64,000 nucleotides of DNA from Paludibacter sp. GTDB taxonomy: Bacteria; Bacteroidota; Bacteroidia; Bacteroidales; Paludibacteraceae. Position numbers and translations under genes: made by a program. The stretch is from the NCBI GenBank assembly GCA_017882285.1, contig JADGPS010000001.1, positions 1 to 64,000 on the forward strand. Reading direction: 5' to 3'. Shown in pieces: positions 35,094 through 44,415 of this stretch. The notes below the pieces were generated by a model. It worked only from the letters and a program-made list of their open reading frames with translations, had not been told where the DNA came from and did no database searches. How positions within the stretch are numbered: position 1 is the stretch's first letter; every line of letters starts with the position of its first letter.

Positions 35094-36944
35094 TTATTTT
35101 ATTTCGAGTATCAGAACTGTCTTTGCCGGAATAGAAACCGGAGTTTCCAAAGAATACGTTTTAGAATTTGTAATTTCAGTGCCTATGGTTTTTCTTACCA
35201 ACATTTCAGCAAATCTTCCGAGTTGTAACTCTTTGTTTTCCTGATTATTATTAGCAATAATCATAATCGTTTTTTCATTGTTATACCTAAAATTAACGTA
35301 AATTCCATTTTCAGGAATAAATTGTTTCATTTTTCCATTTTGTAGAACCGGATTGTTTTTTCGGTAATTCAATAAAGTTTTCAGGTAAATAAACACTTCA
35401 TTTTCAGCATTTGTTCTACCTTCTGTTTCAAAAGCATTCCGTTTGTCGGAAGTCCAACCTCCCGGGAAATCAAAGCGATTACCTTCATAACTTCCGGCAA
35501 TTCCATCCAACATAATTTCTGTACCGTAATAAATTTGCGGATAACCACGAGCTGTAATAAGCATGGCCAACGCCATTTTATATTTTTGTACATCTCTTTT
35601 TACAGCTGTTGAATAACGGTCAATATCATGATTATCGAGAAAATTCATAATCATATTTGGATTTGGGTACACAAAATCCTGTGCATAAAGGGAATAAAAC
35701 CGCGCCATTCCTCCATCCCAACTTTCTTTTTCGTTGAATGCAGAATAAAATATATCCTTCAAACAGAAATCCATTACGCTTGTCAGGTGTGAGTCAAAGT
35801 CATCTTTATTATTGTTACCCGATTGATAATAAGCAATTTCTGCTGGAGTTTTCACCCAACATTCTCCAACAACATTCATATTCGGATACTCATTTCGGAT
35901 GGATTGAATGAATCTGGCAGCCGTTTTAATATCGTTATATGGATAGGTATCAACGCGCATTCCATCAATGTTTGCCGATTCAATCCAATAAACATAAACC
36001 TGACGTAAATATTCGAAAAGCAGTGGATTTTGAAGATTCAAATCGGGCATATTGGGTGCAAACCAACCATGAGTCAAGCGATACAAATCGACTTCAGAAG
36101 CATGTGGATCTGTCCATGCCGTCATACGATAATTTGACGAAGTATAAGTTGGCCAGGTGTTTAGCCAGTCTTTTGCAGGCAAATCGTTCATCCACCAATG
36201 CGACGAACCGCAATGATTCGGAACCACATCGATAATCAATTTTAAACCGTTGGCATGGCACGCATCCGAAAGCCGCAAATAATCGTCATTTTTCCCCAGC
36301 CGCGGATCAATTTTGTAATAATCCGAACAAGCATAATGGTGGTATGAATAATTGGTGTCATTGTTATCAAAAAGCGGTGTCGTCCACAACGTTGTTATTC
36401 CTAAATCGGCCAGATATGGAATTTTGGAAATAATTCCCTCAATATCACCGCCATGGCGTGCTCCGGGAATTTCACGATGAACGCCCTGATGATATCCTGT
36501 TATTGAATCGTTTGACGAATTTCCGTTGGCAAACCGGTCAGGCATAAGCAAATAAATGGCATCAGCTTCGGTAAAACTTTTTCGGGAAGCAGAACCTTCT
36601 CGGCGTTTTTTCAACTCATAAACAAGGATTTGCTTTTTCTTGTCTTTTTTGAGAATGATATTAAATTTCCCCGGTTGTGTGTTTTTTGCAATGGTTAAAT
36701 ATAGAAAAACATAATTCGGATTATCTGTCAATTCTTTTTTTGAAATAGAAACTCCTTGATAATCAATAGAAATATCTGCTTTGCTAATATCAATTCCGTA
36801 CAACATAATTTGAAGTTCAGGTGAATTCATTTCCGTCCACCAAAAAGTAGGATCAATTCGTTGCACCCAAGCCGGAGTTTTTGCTTCGAGTTGAAAAATA
36901 AGGGAAATGGATAGGATTAACAATAATAAATAACGTTGAATCAT
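35094..36944 (-). CDS. periplasmic neopullulanase/cyclomaltodextrinase (GH13, SusA-like)
   Basis: 616 residues. Signal peptide MIQRYLLLLILSISLIFQLEA. N-terminal cyclomaltodextrinase-N-like domain (about 25-110), then the GH13 barrel from DAIYLLMPDRFANG. Motifs: I DVVPNH, II GMRVDTYPY (nucleophile Asp), III VVGECWV (acid Glu), IV FLDNHD, all complete. C-terminal beta domain from about 520. Like Bacteroides SusA it should cut maltodextrins in the periplasm. Follows the truncated GH65 gene by 42 bp. Confidence 0.93.
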   Translation of the reverse strand: MIQRYLLLLILSISLIFQLEAKTPAWVQRIDPTFWWTEMNSPELQIMLYGIDISKADISIDYQGVSISKKELTDNPNYVFLYLTIAKNTQPGKFNIILKKDKKKQILVYELKKRREGSASRKSFTEADAIYLLMPDRFANGNSSNDSITGYHQGVHREIPGARHGGDIEGIISKIPYLADLGITTLWTTPLFDNNDTNYSYHHYACSDYYKIDPRLGKNDDYLRLSDACHANGLKLIIDVVPNHCGSSHWWMNDLPAKDWLNTWPTYTSSNYRMTAWTDPHASEVDLYRLTHGWFAPNMPDLNLQNPLLFEYLRQVYVYWIESANIDGMRVDTYPYNDIKTAARFIQSIRNEYPNMNVVGECWVKTPAEIAYYQSGNNNKDDFDSHLTSVMDFCLKDIFYSAFNEKESWDGGMARFYSLYAQDFVYPNPNMIMNFLDNHDIDRYSTAVKRDVQKYKMALAMLITARGYPQIYYGTEIMLDGIAGSYEGNRFDFPGGWTSDKRNAFETEGRTNAENEVFIYLKTLLNYRKNNPVLQNGKMKQFIPENGIYVNFRYNNEKTIMIIANNNQENKELQLGRFAEMLVRKTIGTEITNSKTYSLETPVSIPAKTVLILEIK

Positions 36945-36986
36945 AATTGAAATAATTAAATTAAAAATAAAATGCTATCCACTATT

Positions 36987-38012
36987 TTATTCACTGACAT
37001 TTGGGATTTCATCAGTATTATCAAGGCTTTGAATGGTACGAAATATCTTATAGCGAGCCTGAAGAGTTTCAATTCCATCAATAATTTTGTCGGAATGTAA
37101 CCATTTTTGGGCGAATACAGCAGAGTGTTCTTCAAACAATTTATTCCAACCTTTTTGTTTTGATGCACGTGCCAAGATACAAGCTTGTTCTGTGAGTTTT
37201 TCCCGCGGATGATTTAGGGAACTCAAAATAGCCACGAATTTATTTAAACTAAGAGTATCACCTGCTTTTACATCAGTTCCAATGCTAAATCCAGCAATCT
37301 TTTCCTTTTCAATTTTTGTTGCAATGATGTTTAATTGTTCATTATTTTTGTACAAAATATAGGTCAGTGCTGCACAAACATGAAAATTCGTACGGCGAAT
37401 CTGAGTCCATAAATGAGCCACATCATGTTGTGTCTTTGTTTGTAATACATTCCAAAATGGTTCGTTAATGTTTTGAAGTTGATCATTTAAATCGCCATCT
37501 ATTATTGGCATAAATGAAATACGTCCTTCAAAATTCAATGATTTAACGGCATAACTAATTGCCCCGACTTCTGTTTCAGCCATACTCAGGAATCGTTTAG
37601 AAGATACCTGGATGTGATGACCTTTAGTAGATATTGCCTCAAAAGTTCTTTCCAGAAAACCTTCACGCATATTCAGAATGCATTTGAAATTCTGCACCTC
37701 CCAAGTTGCTAAATCTAATTTATCATCATTTAATCGGACTATAATTCCTGTCCAATTTGGAGCATTGATAACTTTATCAGTTGTTTCTGAAGTAGTATTT
37801 TTCCAATTTGTGTACAAAACATTTTCGGGGTAATAAATGCCTGTAAGATGACAACCAAGCTTAGTTTTACCCGAGTAATATTCTTCAAAATTGGCTTGTT
37901 GGCATATCAGATTATTACCCAAACTAAAAACATTTTCGGATACCAGCTGATTATTCTTATTAAAATCCGTTTCAATTATACACCAGGGGTCAGTTTGAAG
38001 GTAGTTGTTCAT
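36987..38012 (-). pseudogene. truncated maltose phosphorylase-like GH65 protein
   Basis: 341 residues matching only the N-terminal half of GH65 phosphorylases, whose usual length is about 750-780. Present: start YLQTDPWCIIETDFN, VFSLGNNLICQQANFEEYYSG, LTGIYYPENV, NAPNWTGIIVRLN, NMREGFLERTF, the full super-sandwich domain, and the linker GWNKLFEEHSAVFAQKWLHSDKIIDG. The (alpha/alpha)6 barrel with the catalytic Glu and the phosphate site is missing; after RYKIFRTIQSLDNTDE the frame ends. A 42-bp gap to the next gene has no barrel remnant. Probably inactive. It stays in the operon between the sugar transporter and SusA-like genes. Confidence 0.85.
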
Positions 38013-38072
38013 AGTTCCGGGAGTTTGAGTATGTCGTTTCGTGTCCTGCGTTAAATTGTAAATTGTAAATGA

Positions 38073-39491
38073 TTAAATCGTAAATTCTTGTTTGTCTTCC
38101 ACCCAGATAACACTTATGGCAGCAATCAACAAAAAACATCCCGACATAATTAATGCGTAAATGGCTTGTGAGTCAAACAATCGTTTTACTATCATTCCTC
38201 CAAATATTCCATTCACAATTTGTGGAACTGTAATAAAAATATTGAAAATTCCCATATAAATTCCCATTTTGCGAAGCGGAAGTGCCGGTGCCAAAATTGC
38301 ATAAGGCATAGATAAAATACTTCCCCAAGCCATTCCTACTCCAATCATCGAAAAAATTAGATTTGTGGGATTTGTAATGAAATATATTGATAATAAACCG
38401 ATTGCACCTGCAGTCAATGAAAGACTATGTGTTAGTTTACGACCAATTTTGTGTGCAATAGAAGGTAATAATAGGGCATAGATCATAGCTACACCATTAT
38501 AAACACCAAAAATAATTCCAACCCAATTGCCTGCATCCTGATATAATGACGACTTTGTGTCCGAAACTGCTAGTCCATAAACATGTTGAGCAACAGCCGG
38601 TGTTGTAAAAACCCACATTCCAAACAAGGCTATCCACGAAAAAAACTGTACCAAACCAAGTTGTTTCATTGTTTTAGGCATGGCTAAAATGTCTCTGAAA
38701 ATATCCGAAAACTTACTTTTTTCTTCTACAACAATTTCTTTATCAGCATTAAAGCGTGCTAATTCTTCCGGTGAATATTCTTTAGTTGTAAATACCGTCC
38801 AAAGAATGGTAAGAATCATAACTACAGCGCCAATATAAAATGAGAAGACCACGTTATCTGGGATTCCACCATTTGTTGACACTTTTGAAATACCAATCCA
38901 TTCAGCCAGAATATAGGGTAGCCATGAACCAATAACGGCTCCAACACCGATTAAAAAAGTTTGAATGGAAAAACCCAGCGTACTTTGATCTGCAGGAAGC
39001 ATATCAGCAACTAATGCACGGAATGGTTCCATTGCCACATTAAAAGAAGCATCCATTATCATTAAAAATCCGGCACCGACAAACATGGCTGGTAAGAAAC
39101 TTGCAAAAACACCTGCATTGGGCATGAGTATCAAAGCTATTGCAGCAAGTATAGCACCTGCGAGAAAAAATGGTCGCCGCCTACCTAAACGAGTCCAGGT
39201 ATGATCAGAATAATGACCGATTATGGGTTGAATAATCATTCCTGTTATTGGGGCTGCAAGCCAAAACCATGAAAGTTGTTCGATGTCAGCGCCAAATGTC
39301 TGAAGTATGCGGCTGGCATTGGCATTTTGTAAAGCATAACCAAATTGAATACCTAAAAAACCCATACTCAGTGAGAGAATTTGTAAGAAGTTGAAACGAG
39401 GTTTTGCGTTTCGAATTTCTGGTTTCGCGTTTCGCGTTTCGGGTTTCATATTCATCTTTTCGTGTTTCATGTTCTTATTCGACTTTATCAT
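38073..39491 (-). CDS. sugar (probably maltose) MFS transporter, SLC45-type
   Basis: 472 residues. Twelve hydrophobic segments; GHYSDHTWTRLGRRRPFFLAGA after helix 2 is the RxGRR motif of SLC45/GPH-like sugar:proton symporters. LDQ-type C half includes LRKMGIYMGIFNIFITVPQIV. The first 30 residues are an odd Lys/Arg/Asn/Glu-rich leader (KPETRNAKPEIRNAKP) encoded by a degenerate GAAACGCGAAAC simple repeat. The ATG at 39491 overlaps the upstream pseudogene; ATG 39470 is equally possible. First gene of the minus-strand maltodextrin operon; imports maltose or short maltodextrins across the inner membrane. Confidence 0.88.
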   Translation of the reverse strand: MIKSNKNMKHEKMNMKPETRNAKPEIRNAKPRFNFLQILSLSMGFLGIQFGYALQNANASRILQTFGADIEQLSWFWLAAPITGMIIQPIIGHYSDHTWTRLGRRRPFFLAGAILAAIALILMPNAGVFASFLPAMFVGAGFLMIMDASFNVAMEPFRALVADMLPADQSTLGFSIQTFLIGVGAVIGSWLPYILAEWIGISKVSTNGGIPDNVVFSFYIGAVVMILTILWTVFTTKEYSPEELARFNADKEIVVEEKSKFSDIFRDILAMPKTMKQLGLVQFFSWIALFGMWVFTTPAVAQHVYGLAVSDTKSSLYQDAGNWVGIIFGVYNGVAMIYALLLPSIAHKIGRKLTHSLSLTAGAIGLLSIYFITNPTNLIFSMIGVGMAWGSILSMPYAILAPALPLRKMGIYMGIFNIFITVPQIVNGIFGGMIVKRLFDSQAIYALIMSGCFLLIAAISVIWVEDKQEFTI

Positions 39492-39885
39492 TATCTTTTT
39501 TGAATTTCACTCCTTTGAATTCGGAATTTCTTAGATAACTTATAAATTTTCCTAACCGTTCTGATAAAGAAATTGTTTCTTTAATCAAAAAATCAAATTC
39601 CTCCTGATTTATATACCCATAATCAAATGCTCTGTAACTTTGGGAACGAACTTCTCCAATTGACCCTTTTGAAATTGTCAAGAAGTTCACAAATTCCTTA
39701 TTTCCTTCCCTTTCAAAACCTTCAGCTCTGTTGTCCATTGCAGACCCACTTGAACGTTTAATCTGATCTTTTAAAGAAAAATCTCTTGAAAAGTTTTCTT
39801 TACTTGTCAGTTTGTAAACATACTTACATATTTCTCTGGTTTTTTTCCAAACTTCCTAATCCTCAAACCGTTGTATTGTTGCCAT
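39475..39885 (-). pseudogene. four-helix-bundle (23S IVP-type) protein with in-frame TAG
   Basis: Read from ATG 39885 the product is MATIQRFED, a TAG at 39858-39856, then EVWKKTREICKYVYKLTS and onward without further stop to 39475 (136 codons). The family normally reads FEDLEVWKKAR, so TAG replaces one Leu codon (TTG to TAG is one change). RSSGS.MDN.AEGFEREGNKEF and KGSIGEVRSQ are diagnostic of the S23/IVP family. An internal ATG at 39738 leaves only helices 2-4. The final 17 bp overlap the longest start of the sugar transporter. Confidence 0.85.
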
Positions 39886-39987
39886 AATAAATTTGAAATT
39901 TAAATTAAGCATAAACAAAAAGAAATAATAATATATTTAACGCAAAAACGCAGAACACGAAACATTGAACACGAAACCCGAAACGTC

Positions 39988-40998
39988 TTACCTCGTTGTT
40001 CCTCTGATGATTAGGTTTGTTTTCACAATTTTATTCGTGTATTGGTCATGTGTCTTTCCATTTATTTTATCTATTAATAAAGTTGCTGCATTTAACCCCA
40101 TTTCATACCCGTGTTGTTCAACGGTGCTAAGCATTGGATCACAGGCTTTTGCCAATTCACCATCCGAAAAACCGAAAATAGAGATATCATTGGGAATTCG
40201 TAAATTTGCTAATTTAACCGCATACATAATTCCTGATGCACAATGATCGTTAATAGCAAAAAAACCATCAGGTCTGTTTGGTCTGTCTAAAATTTCGGGA
40301 GTGATAATAATGGCTTCTTCACGCGTATCACAAACGTGAATCAAAGTTTCATCAATAGAAAGACCGTATTTACGAAGTGCGTCCAGATAACCGTTTTTTC
40401 TGTTCTTTGAGATTTCTAAATGAAAAGGTGAACTGTAAAAAGCAATTCGTTTGCACCCGGTTTGAATCAAGTATTCTACTGCAGCAAAAGCACCTGCATA
40501 ATCGTCAACTACAACACGGTCGGTATGAATGCCAATACAAATTCTGTCGAAGAAGACTAATGGGATATCACTGTCAATAATTTCCTGAAAATGGTCATAA
40601 TTCGTTGTGTGTTTTGATAAACATGCTAATACGCCCGAAACGCGGGTTGAAATTAAAGATTCGGCATTGCGAACTTCTTTCTCATAATTTTCGCTCGATT
40701 GGCAAATAATTACATTAAATCCTTCCTGATTGGCTATTTGCTCAATACCGGAAAGTATGGATGAGAAAAAATAATGGATAAGTTCAGGAATGATAACTCC
40801 AATTGAGTTGTTTCTACTCATACGAAGACTCAATGCCAACGTGTTAGGCTTATAATTAAAGTCTTTTGCATACTTATTTACAGCATCTTTTGTGTTCTGA
40901 CTAATATCCGGATGATTTTTGAGTGCCCGTGAGACTGTTGAAGGAGAAATATTGAGTGCACGCGCAATATCTTTGATTGTGATTTGGGGTTTATTCAT
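39988..40998 (-). CDS. LacI family transcriptional regulator of the maltodextrin locus
   Basis: 336 residues. N-terminal helix-turn-helix and hinge ITIKDIARALNISPSTVSRALKNHPDIS (about 4-31) with the LacI hinge KPNTLALSLR, then the periplasmic-binding-like effector domain beginning NSIGVIIPELIHYFFSSILSGI, ending TNLIIRGTT. Divergent from susC across about 400 bp containing a perfect GCAAACGTTTGC palindrome, the classical LacI/GalR target. It probably senses a maltose-type sugar and controls susC and the amylase genes; activator or repressor action cannot be decided from sequence. Confidence 0.93.
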   Translation of the reverse strand: MNKPQITIKDIARALNISPSTVSRALKNHPDISQNTKDAVNKYAKDFNYKPNTLALSLRMSRNNSIGVIIPELIHYFFSSILSGIEQIANQEGFNVIICQSSENYEKEVRNAESLISTRVSGVLACLSKHTTNYDHFQEIIDSDIPLVFFDRICIGIHTDRVVVDDYAGAFAAVEYLIQTGCKRIAFYSSPFHLEISKNRKNGYLDALRKYGLSIDETLIHVCDTREEAIIITPEILDRPNRPDGFFAINDHCASGIMYAVKLANLRIPNDISIFGFSDGELAKACDPMLSTVEQHGYEMGLNAATLLIDKINGKTHDQYTNKIVKTNLIIRGTTR

Positions 40999-41197
40999 AA
41001 GATATTAATTGTCAACAAAAATTTAAGATTTAAAAAACACGAATCCAACTCTGGTATATAGTTGAATAATAATAGTTTTAATAAAGTAAATCATCAATTT
41101 AGCAACTTATAAATCAACTTGAAATAATATCCAATGCAAAAGTAAAACAGATAATCCGAATAAAAAAGTATTTTCAAAATTTATTAAAATATTAATC

Positions 41198-41209
41198 GCA
41201 AACGTTTGC
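41198..41209. promoter_or_regulatory. LacI-type operator before susC
   Basis: GCAAACGTTTGC is a perfect 12-bp palindrome with the central CG typical of LacI/GalR-family operators, followed by ATAAC. The same GTTTGCATAAC follows in the operator at 48921. Confidence 0.85.
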
Positions 41210-41264
41210 ATAACTTTTTCTAATTATAGTAAGGAACAAAGATTGCAAATAATCATTAATGCTC

Positions 41265-41272
41265 TATTTTTG
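41265..41272 (+). promoter_or_regulatory. -7 element of the susC promoter
   Basis: TATTTTTG fits TAnnTTTG; ATTG at 41242-41245 sits 19 bp upstream. About 130 bp before the susC start, leaving a long leader. Confidence 0.6.
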
Positions 41273-41404
41273 TCCTACGAAATGATTAACAAATTATTAA
41301 GAACAATATGATCTTTTCTCAGGAAGAATTTGTTAAATATAGAAATGAATTTTTACTTTAAGAATTAAATAATCAATTTTTTCAACCTTTAAAAAACTTA
41401 ATGC

Positions 41405-44395
41405 ATGAAGTACAATCACTTTAAGCTCAAAATGCGTGCTATTCTAGCCGTTTTTGCGATGTTTGTTCTTGGCATGACTGCCAATGCTCAACAAATATCA
41501 GTTTCAGGGATAGTGAAAGATGCAAGTACCGGAGAAGCAATTCTTGGTGCTAGTATTCTTGAGAAAGGCACCTCTAAAGGTGTTATCACTAATTTTGATG
41601 GGGCATTTACCATTTCGGTTGCCTCAAAAGCCACTTTAGTAGTCAAATACTTAGGCTACCTCTCGGTGGAAGTTCCATTAGCTGGAAAAACTAATTTTAC
41701 AATTTTATTAAAAGAGGATGCTATCGCCTTGGGTGAGGTTGTAGCAATTGGTTATGGAACTGTTAAGAAAAACGATGCTACCGGTTCGTTAACATCTATC
41801 AAACCCGACAACATGAACAAGGGACTCACAACTAACCCTCAGGACATGCTTGTTGGTAAAATTGCCGGTGTAAATGTCACATCCGACGGTGGTACACCTG
41901 GAGGAGGATCAACAATTCGTATCCGTGGTGGATCTTCATTGAATGCGAGTAACGATCCGTTAATTGTAATTGATGGATTAGCAATGGATAATAACGCAGT
42001 AAAAGGTGTTTCAAATCTGCTTAACACAATAAATCCGAATGACATTGAAACATTCACAGTTTTGAAAGATGCATCTGCTACAGCCATCTATGGATCACGA
42101 GCTTCAAACGGGGTTATAATTATTACAACCAAAAAAGGTGAAAAAGGAGCCAAAATGAGAATTTCTTATGATGGCAATTTTTCAGTAGGATCAATCCGTA
42201 AAACACTTGATGTAATGACGGGAGATGCATATAGAACTTTTGTTACAAATTTATTTGGAGCTCAAAGTAATGCCGTAAAAATGTTAGGGACAGCTTCAAC
42301 TGATTGGCAAAGTCAAATTTATCAAACAGCACTAAGCCATGATCATAATATCAGTATTTCTGGTGGTACAAAAAATATTCCTTACAGGGTTTCATTAGGT
42401 TACACAAATCAAAACGGTATAATCAAAACTTCAAATTTTGAACGGTTAACAGGTGCAATTAATGTAAATCCATCTTTCTTTGAAGATCATTTGAAAGTTA
42501 ATATTAACCTCAAAGGAATGTTATTAACTAACAGATATGCCGATAATGGTGCTATTTGGCAATCTGCACAGATGGATCCTACACAGCCTGTTACTTCATC
42601 AGAAGAACCTTATTTAACACAATTTGGAGGATATTGGCAAAATTACACCACTGACAGTAATGGTAATTTTGTTACTTACAATAACTTAGGAGTTCCAAAT
42701 CCGGTAGCTACATTAATGCAAAAGAAGGACATTTCACATGCTAACGATTTACTTGGGAATGTTGAATTCGATTATAAATTCCACTTTTTACCTGAGTTGC
42801 GCGCGCATTTAGGTTTAGGTACTGATGTAATAAACTCGAAGGAAGATTTTAACAATGAAATTACTGCTGCTGATAATTTTCCCCATGGTTATGCAGGTTG
42901 GGAAAAAGCATACAAATCTAACACCTCATTAAACGCTTACTTACAATATACCAAAGAATTTTCAAATCAAAAATTTGATATAATGGGTGGATATGAATGG
43001 CAACATTTTTATCGGGATGGAAGCAGATTTGGAGTAGGATTAGATAATTTTGTTTATATGGATAAAACATTTAATTGGGCTACTGAATACTACCTTGTTT
43101 CATTCTTTGGTCGTTTAAATTATACTATTGCAGACAAATACCTTTTTACTGCTACACTACGCGATGATGGTACTTCTCGTTTTTCTCCCAGCAACCGTTG
43201 GGGTCTTTTCCCATCAGCAGCTTTTGCATGGAAAATTAATAACGAAAGTTTCTTAAAAGACAATGCAACCATTTCGGACATGAAATTAAGGTTAGGTTAT
43301 GGGGTTACGGGTCAACAGGATATCAACCAGGGCGATTATCCATATATCCCTGTATATCAAATAAATACTACCGGTGCTTATTATCAGTTTGGAAGTAATT
43401 ATTATCCAACTGCACGTCCAAATGCGTACAATCCATCCTTGAAGTGGGAACAAACTACCACGAGCAATGTCGGGTTTGATTTAGGATTACTGAACAATAG
43501 ATTCACTGGTTCTATCGATTATTATTTCAGGCAAACAACTGATTTATTAAACAGCATTCACGTTCCAGTAGGTACGAATTTTTCAAATGTTGTTTTAAGC
43601 AATATCGGTTCACTTCAAAATCAGGGCTTAGAATTAACTTTAAACGGCAAAGTAATCAGTACGAAAGAGACCACTTTGGATTTAGGATTTAATATTACAA
43701 ATAATCAAAATAAAATTACCAAGTTAATAACATCAGATGCTGCAACTACTATAATTAATACCGGTAATATTTCTGATTTTGGTACTATTCAGGCTTATAA
43801 AGTAGGGTTCCCTACTAATTCGTTTTTAGTTTATCAGCAAGTTTATTCAAGTCAAGGTATACCTATTCAAAACTTATATGTTGATCGAAATGGTGATGGT
43901 CAAATAACCTCAGCTGACATGTATTTGCATCATAAACCGGCTCCTGATTTTACAATGGGATTTTCAGCAAAACTAATTTATAAGGGATTTGACCTCAGTA
44001 CTTCATGGCGTTCAAGTATTGGAAATTATGTTTATAACGATGTCGCTGCTGAGCATGCAAATTTATCAACTGCTAAGATTTTAATGAACAGTTCTTTACG
44101 CAATAAACCAACTTCAGCTTTCGATACTAATTTCTCTGGAACAAATATTGATTATAAATTTTCAGATTATTACATAGAAGATGCTTCATTCTTAAAATGT
44201 GATAATATAACGGTTGGGTACAGTTTTAAAAAATTGTTTAAGGTTATTACTAGTGGTAGAATATCTGCAACAGTTCAAAATGCTTTTATTATCACTAAAT
44301 ACAAAGGTTTAGATCCTGAAGTATTTAATGGAATTGATCAGAATATCTATCCAAGACCTATAACAACAGTTATCGGTTTGAGTCTTAATTTCTAA
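41405..44395 (+). CDS. susC: SusC/RagA-type TonB-linked outer membrane transporter
   Basis: 996 residues. Signal peptide (ILAVFAMFVLGMTANAQ), N-terminal carboxypeptidase-regulatory-like domain (ISVSGIVKDASTGEAILGASI, about 30-115), plug domain with NPQDMLVGKIAGVNVTSDGG and the SusC signature IRIRGGSSLNASNDPLIVIDGL, then the beta barrel ending in an aromatic residue (VIGLSLNF). Works with SusD to import oligosaccharides across the outer membrane using TonB. The neighbouring GH13 and SusE/F genes make maltodextrin the likely substrate. An out-of-frame ATG just before the start at 41401 is not used. Confidence 0.96.
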   Translation: MKYNHFKLKMRAILAVFAMFVLGMTANAQQISVSGIVKDASTGEAILGASILEKGTSKGVITNFDGAFTISVASKATLVVKYLGYLSVEVPLAGKTNFTILLKEDAIALGEVVAIGYGTVKKNDATGSLTSIKPDNMNKGLTTNPQDMLVGKIAGVNVTSDGGTPGGGSTIRIRGGSSLNASNDPLIVIDGLAMDNNAVKGVSNLLNTINPNDIETFTVLKDASATAIYGSRASNGVIIITTKKGEKGAKMRISYDGNFSVGSIRKTLDVMTGDAYRTFVTNLFGAQSNAVKMLGTASTDWQSQIYQTALSHDHNISISGGTKNIPYRVSLGYTNQNGIIKTSNFERLTGAINVNPSFFEDHLKVNINLKGMLLTNRYADNGAIWQSAQMDPTQPVTSSEEPYLTQFGGYWQNYTTDSNGNFVTYNNLGVPNPVATLMQKKDISHANDLLGNVEFDYKFHFLPELRAHLGLGTDVINSKEDFNNEITAADNFPHGYAGWEKAYKSNTSLNAYLQYTKEFSNQKFDIMGGYEWQHFYRDGSRFGVGLDNFVYMDKTFNWATEYYLVSFFGRLNYTIADKYLFTATLRDDGTSRFSPSNRWGLFPSAAFAWKINNESFLKDNATISDMKLRLGYGVTGQQDINQGDYPYIPVYQINTTGAYYQFGSNYYPTARPNAYNPSLKWEQTTTSNVGFDLGLLNNRFTGSIDYYFRQTTDLLNSIHVPVGTNFSNVVLSNIGSLQNQGLELTLNGKVISTKETTLDLGFNITNNQNKITKLITSDAATTIINTGNISDFGTIQAYKVGFPTNSFLVYQQVYSSQGIPIQNLYVDRNGDGQITSADMYLHHKPAPDFTMGFSAKLIYKGFDLSTSWRSSIGNYVYNDVAAEHANLSTAKILMNSSLRNKPTSAFDTNFSGTNIDYKFSDYYIEDASFLKCDNITVGYSFKKLFKVITSGRISATVQNAFIITKYKGLDPEVFNGIDQNIYPRPITTVIGLSLNF

Positions 44396-44415
44396 CTATA
44401 AATGATTCGAAGAAT

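Larger units (their letters stand above)
40999..41404. promoter_or_regulatory. divergent control region between the LacI-type regulator and susC
   Basis: 406 bp, AT-rich, no gene. Contains the operator at 41198-41209, and a promoter-like ATTG (41242-41245) and TATTTTTG (41265-41272) pair with a 19-bp spacer pointing to susC. The operator lies about 33 bp upstream of this -33 element, so bound protein would not cover the core promoter. Confidence 0.7.
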
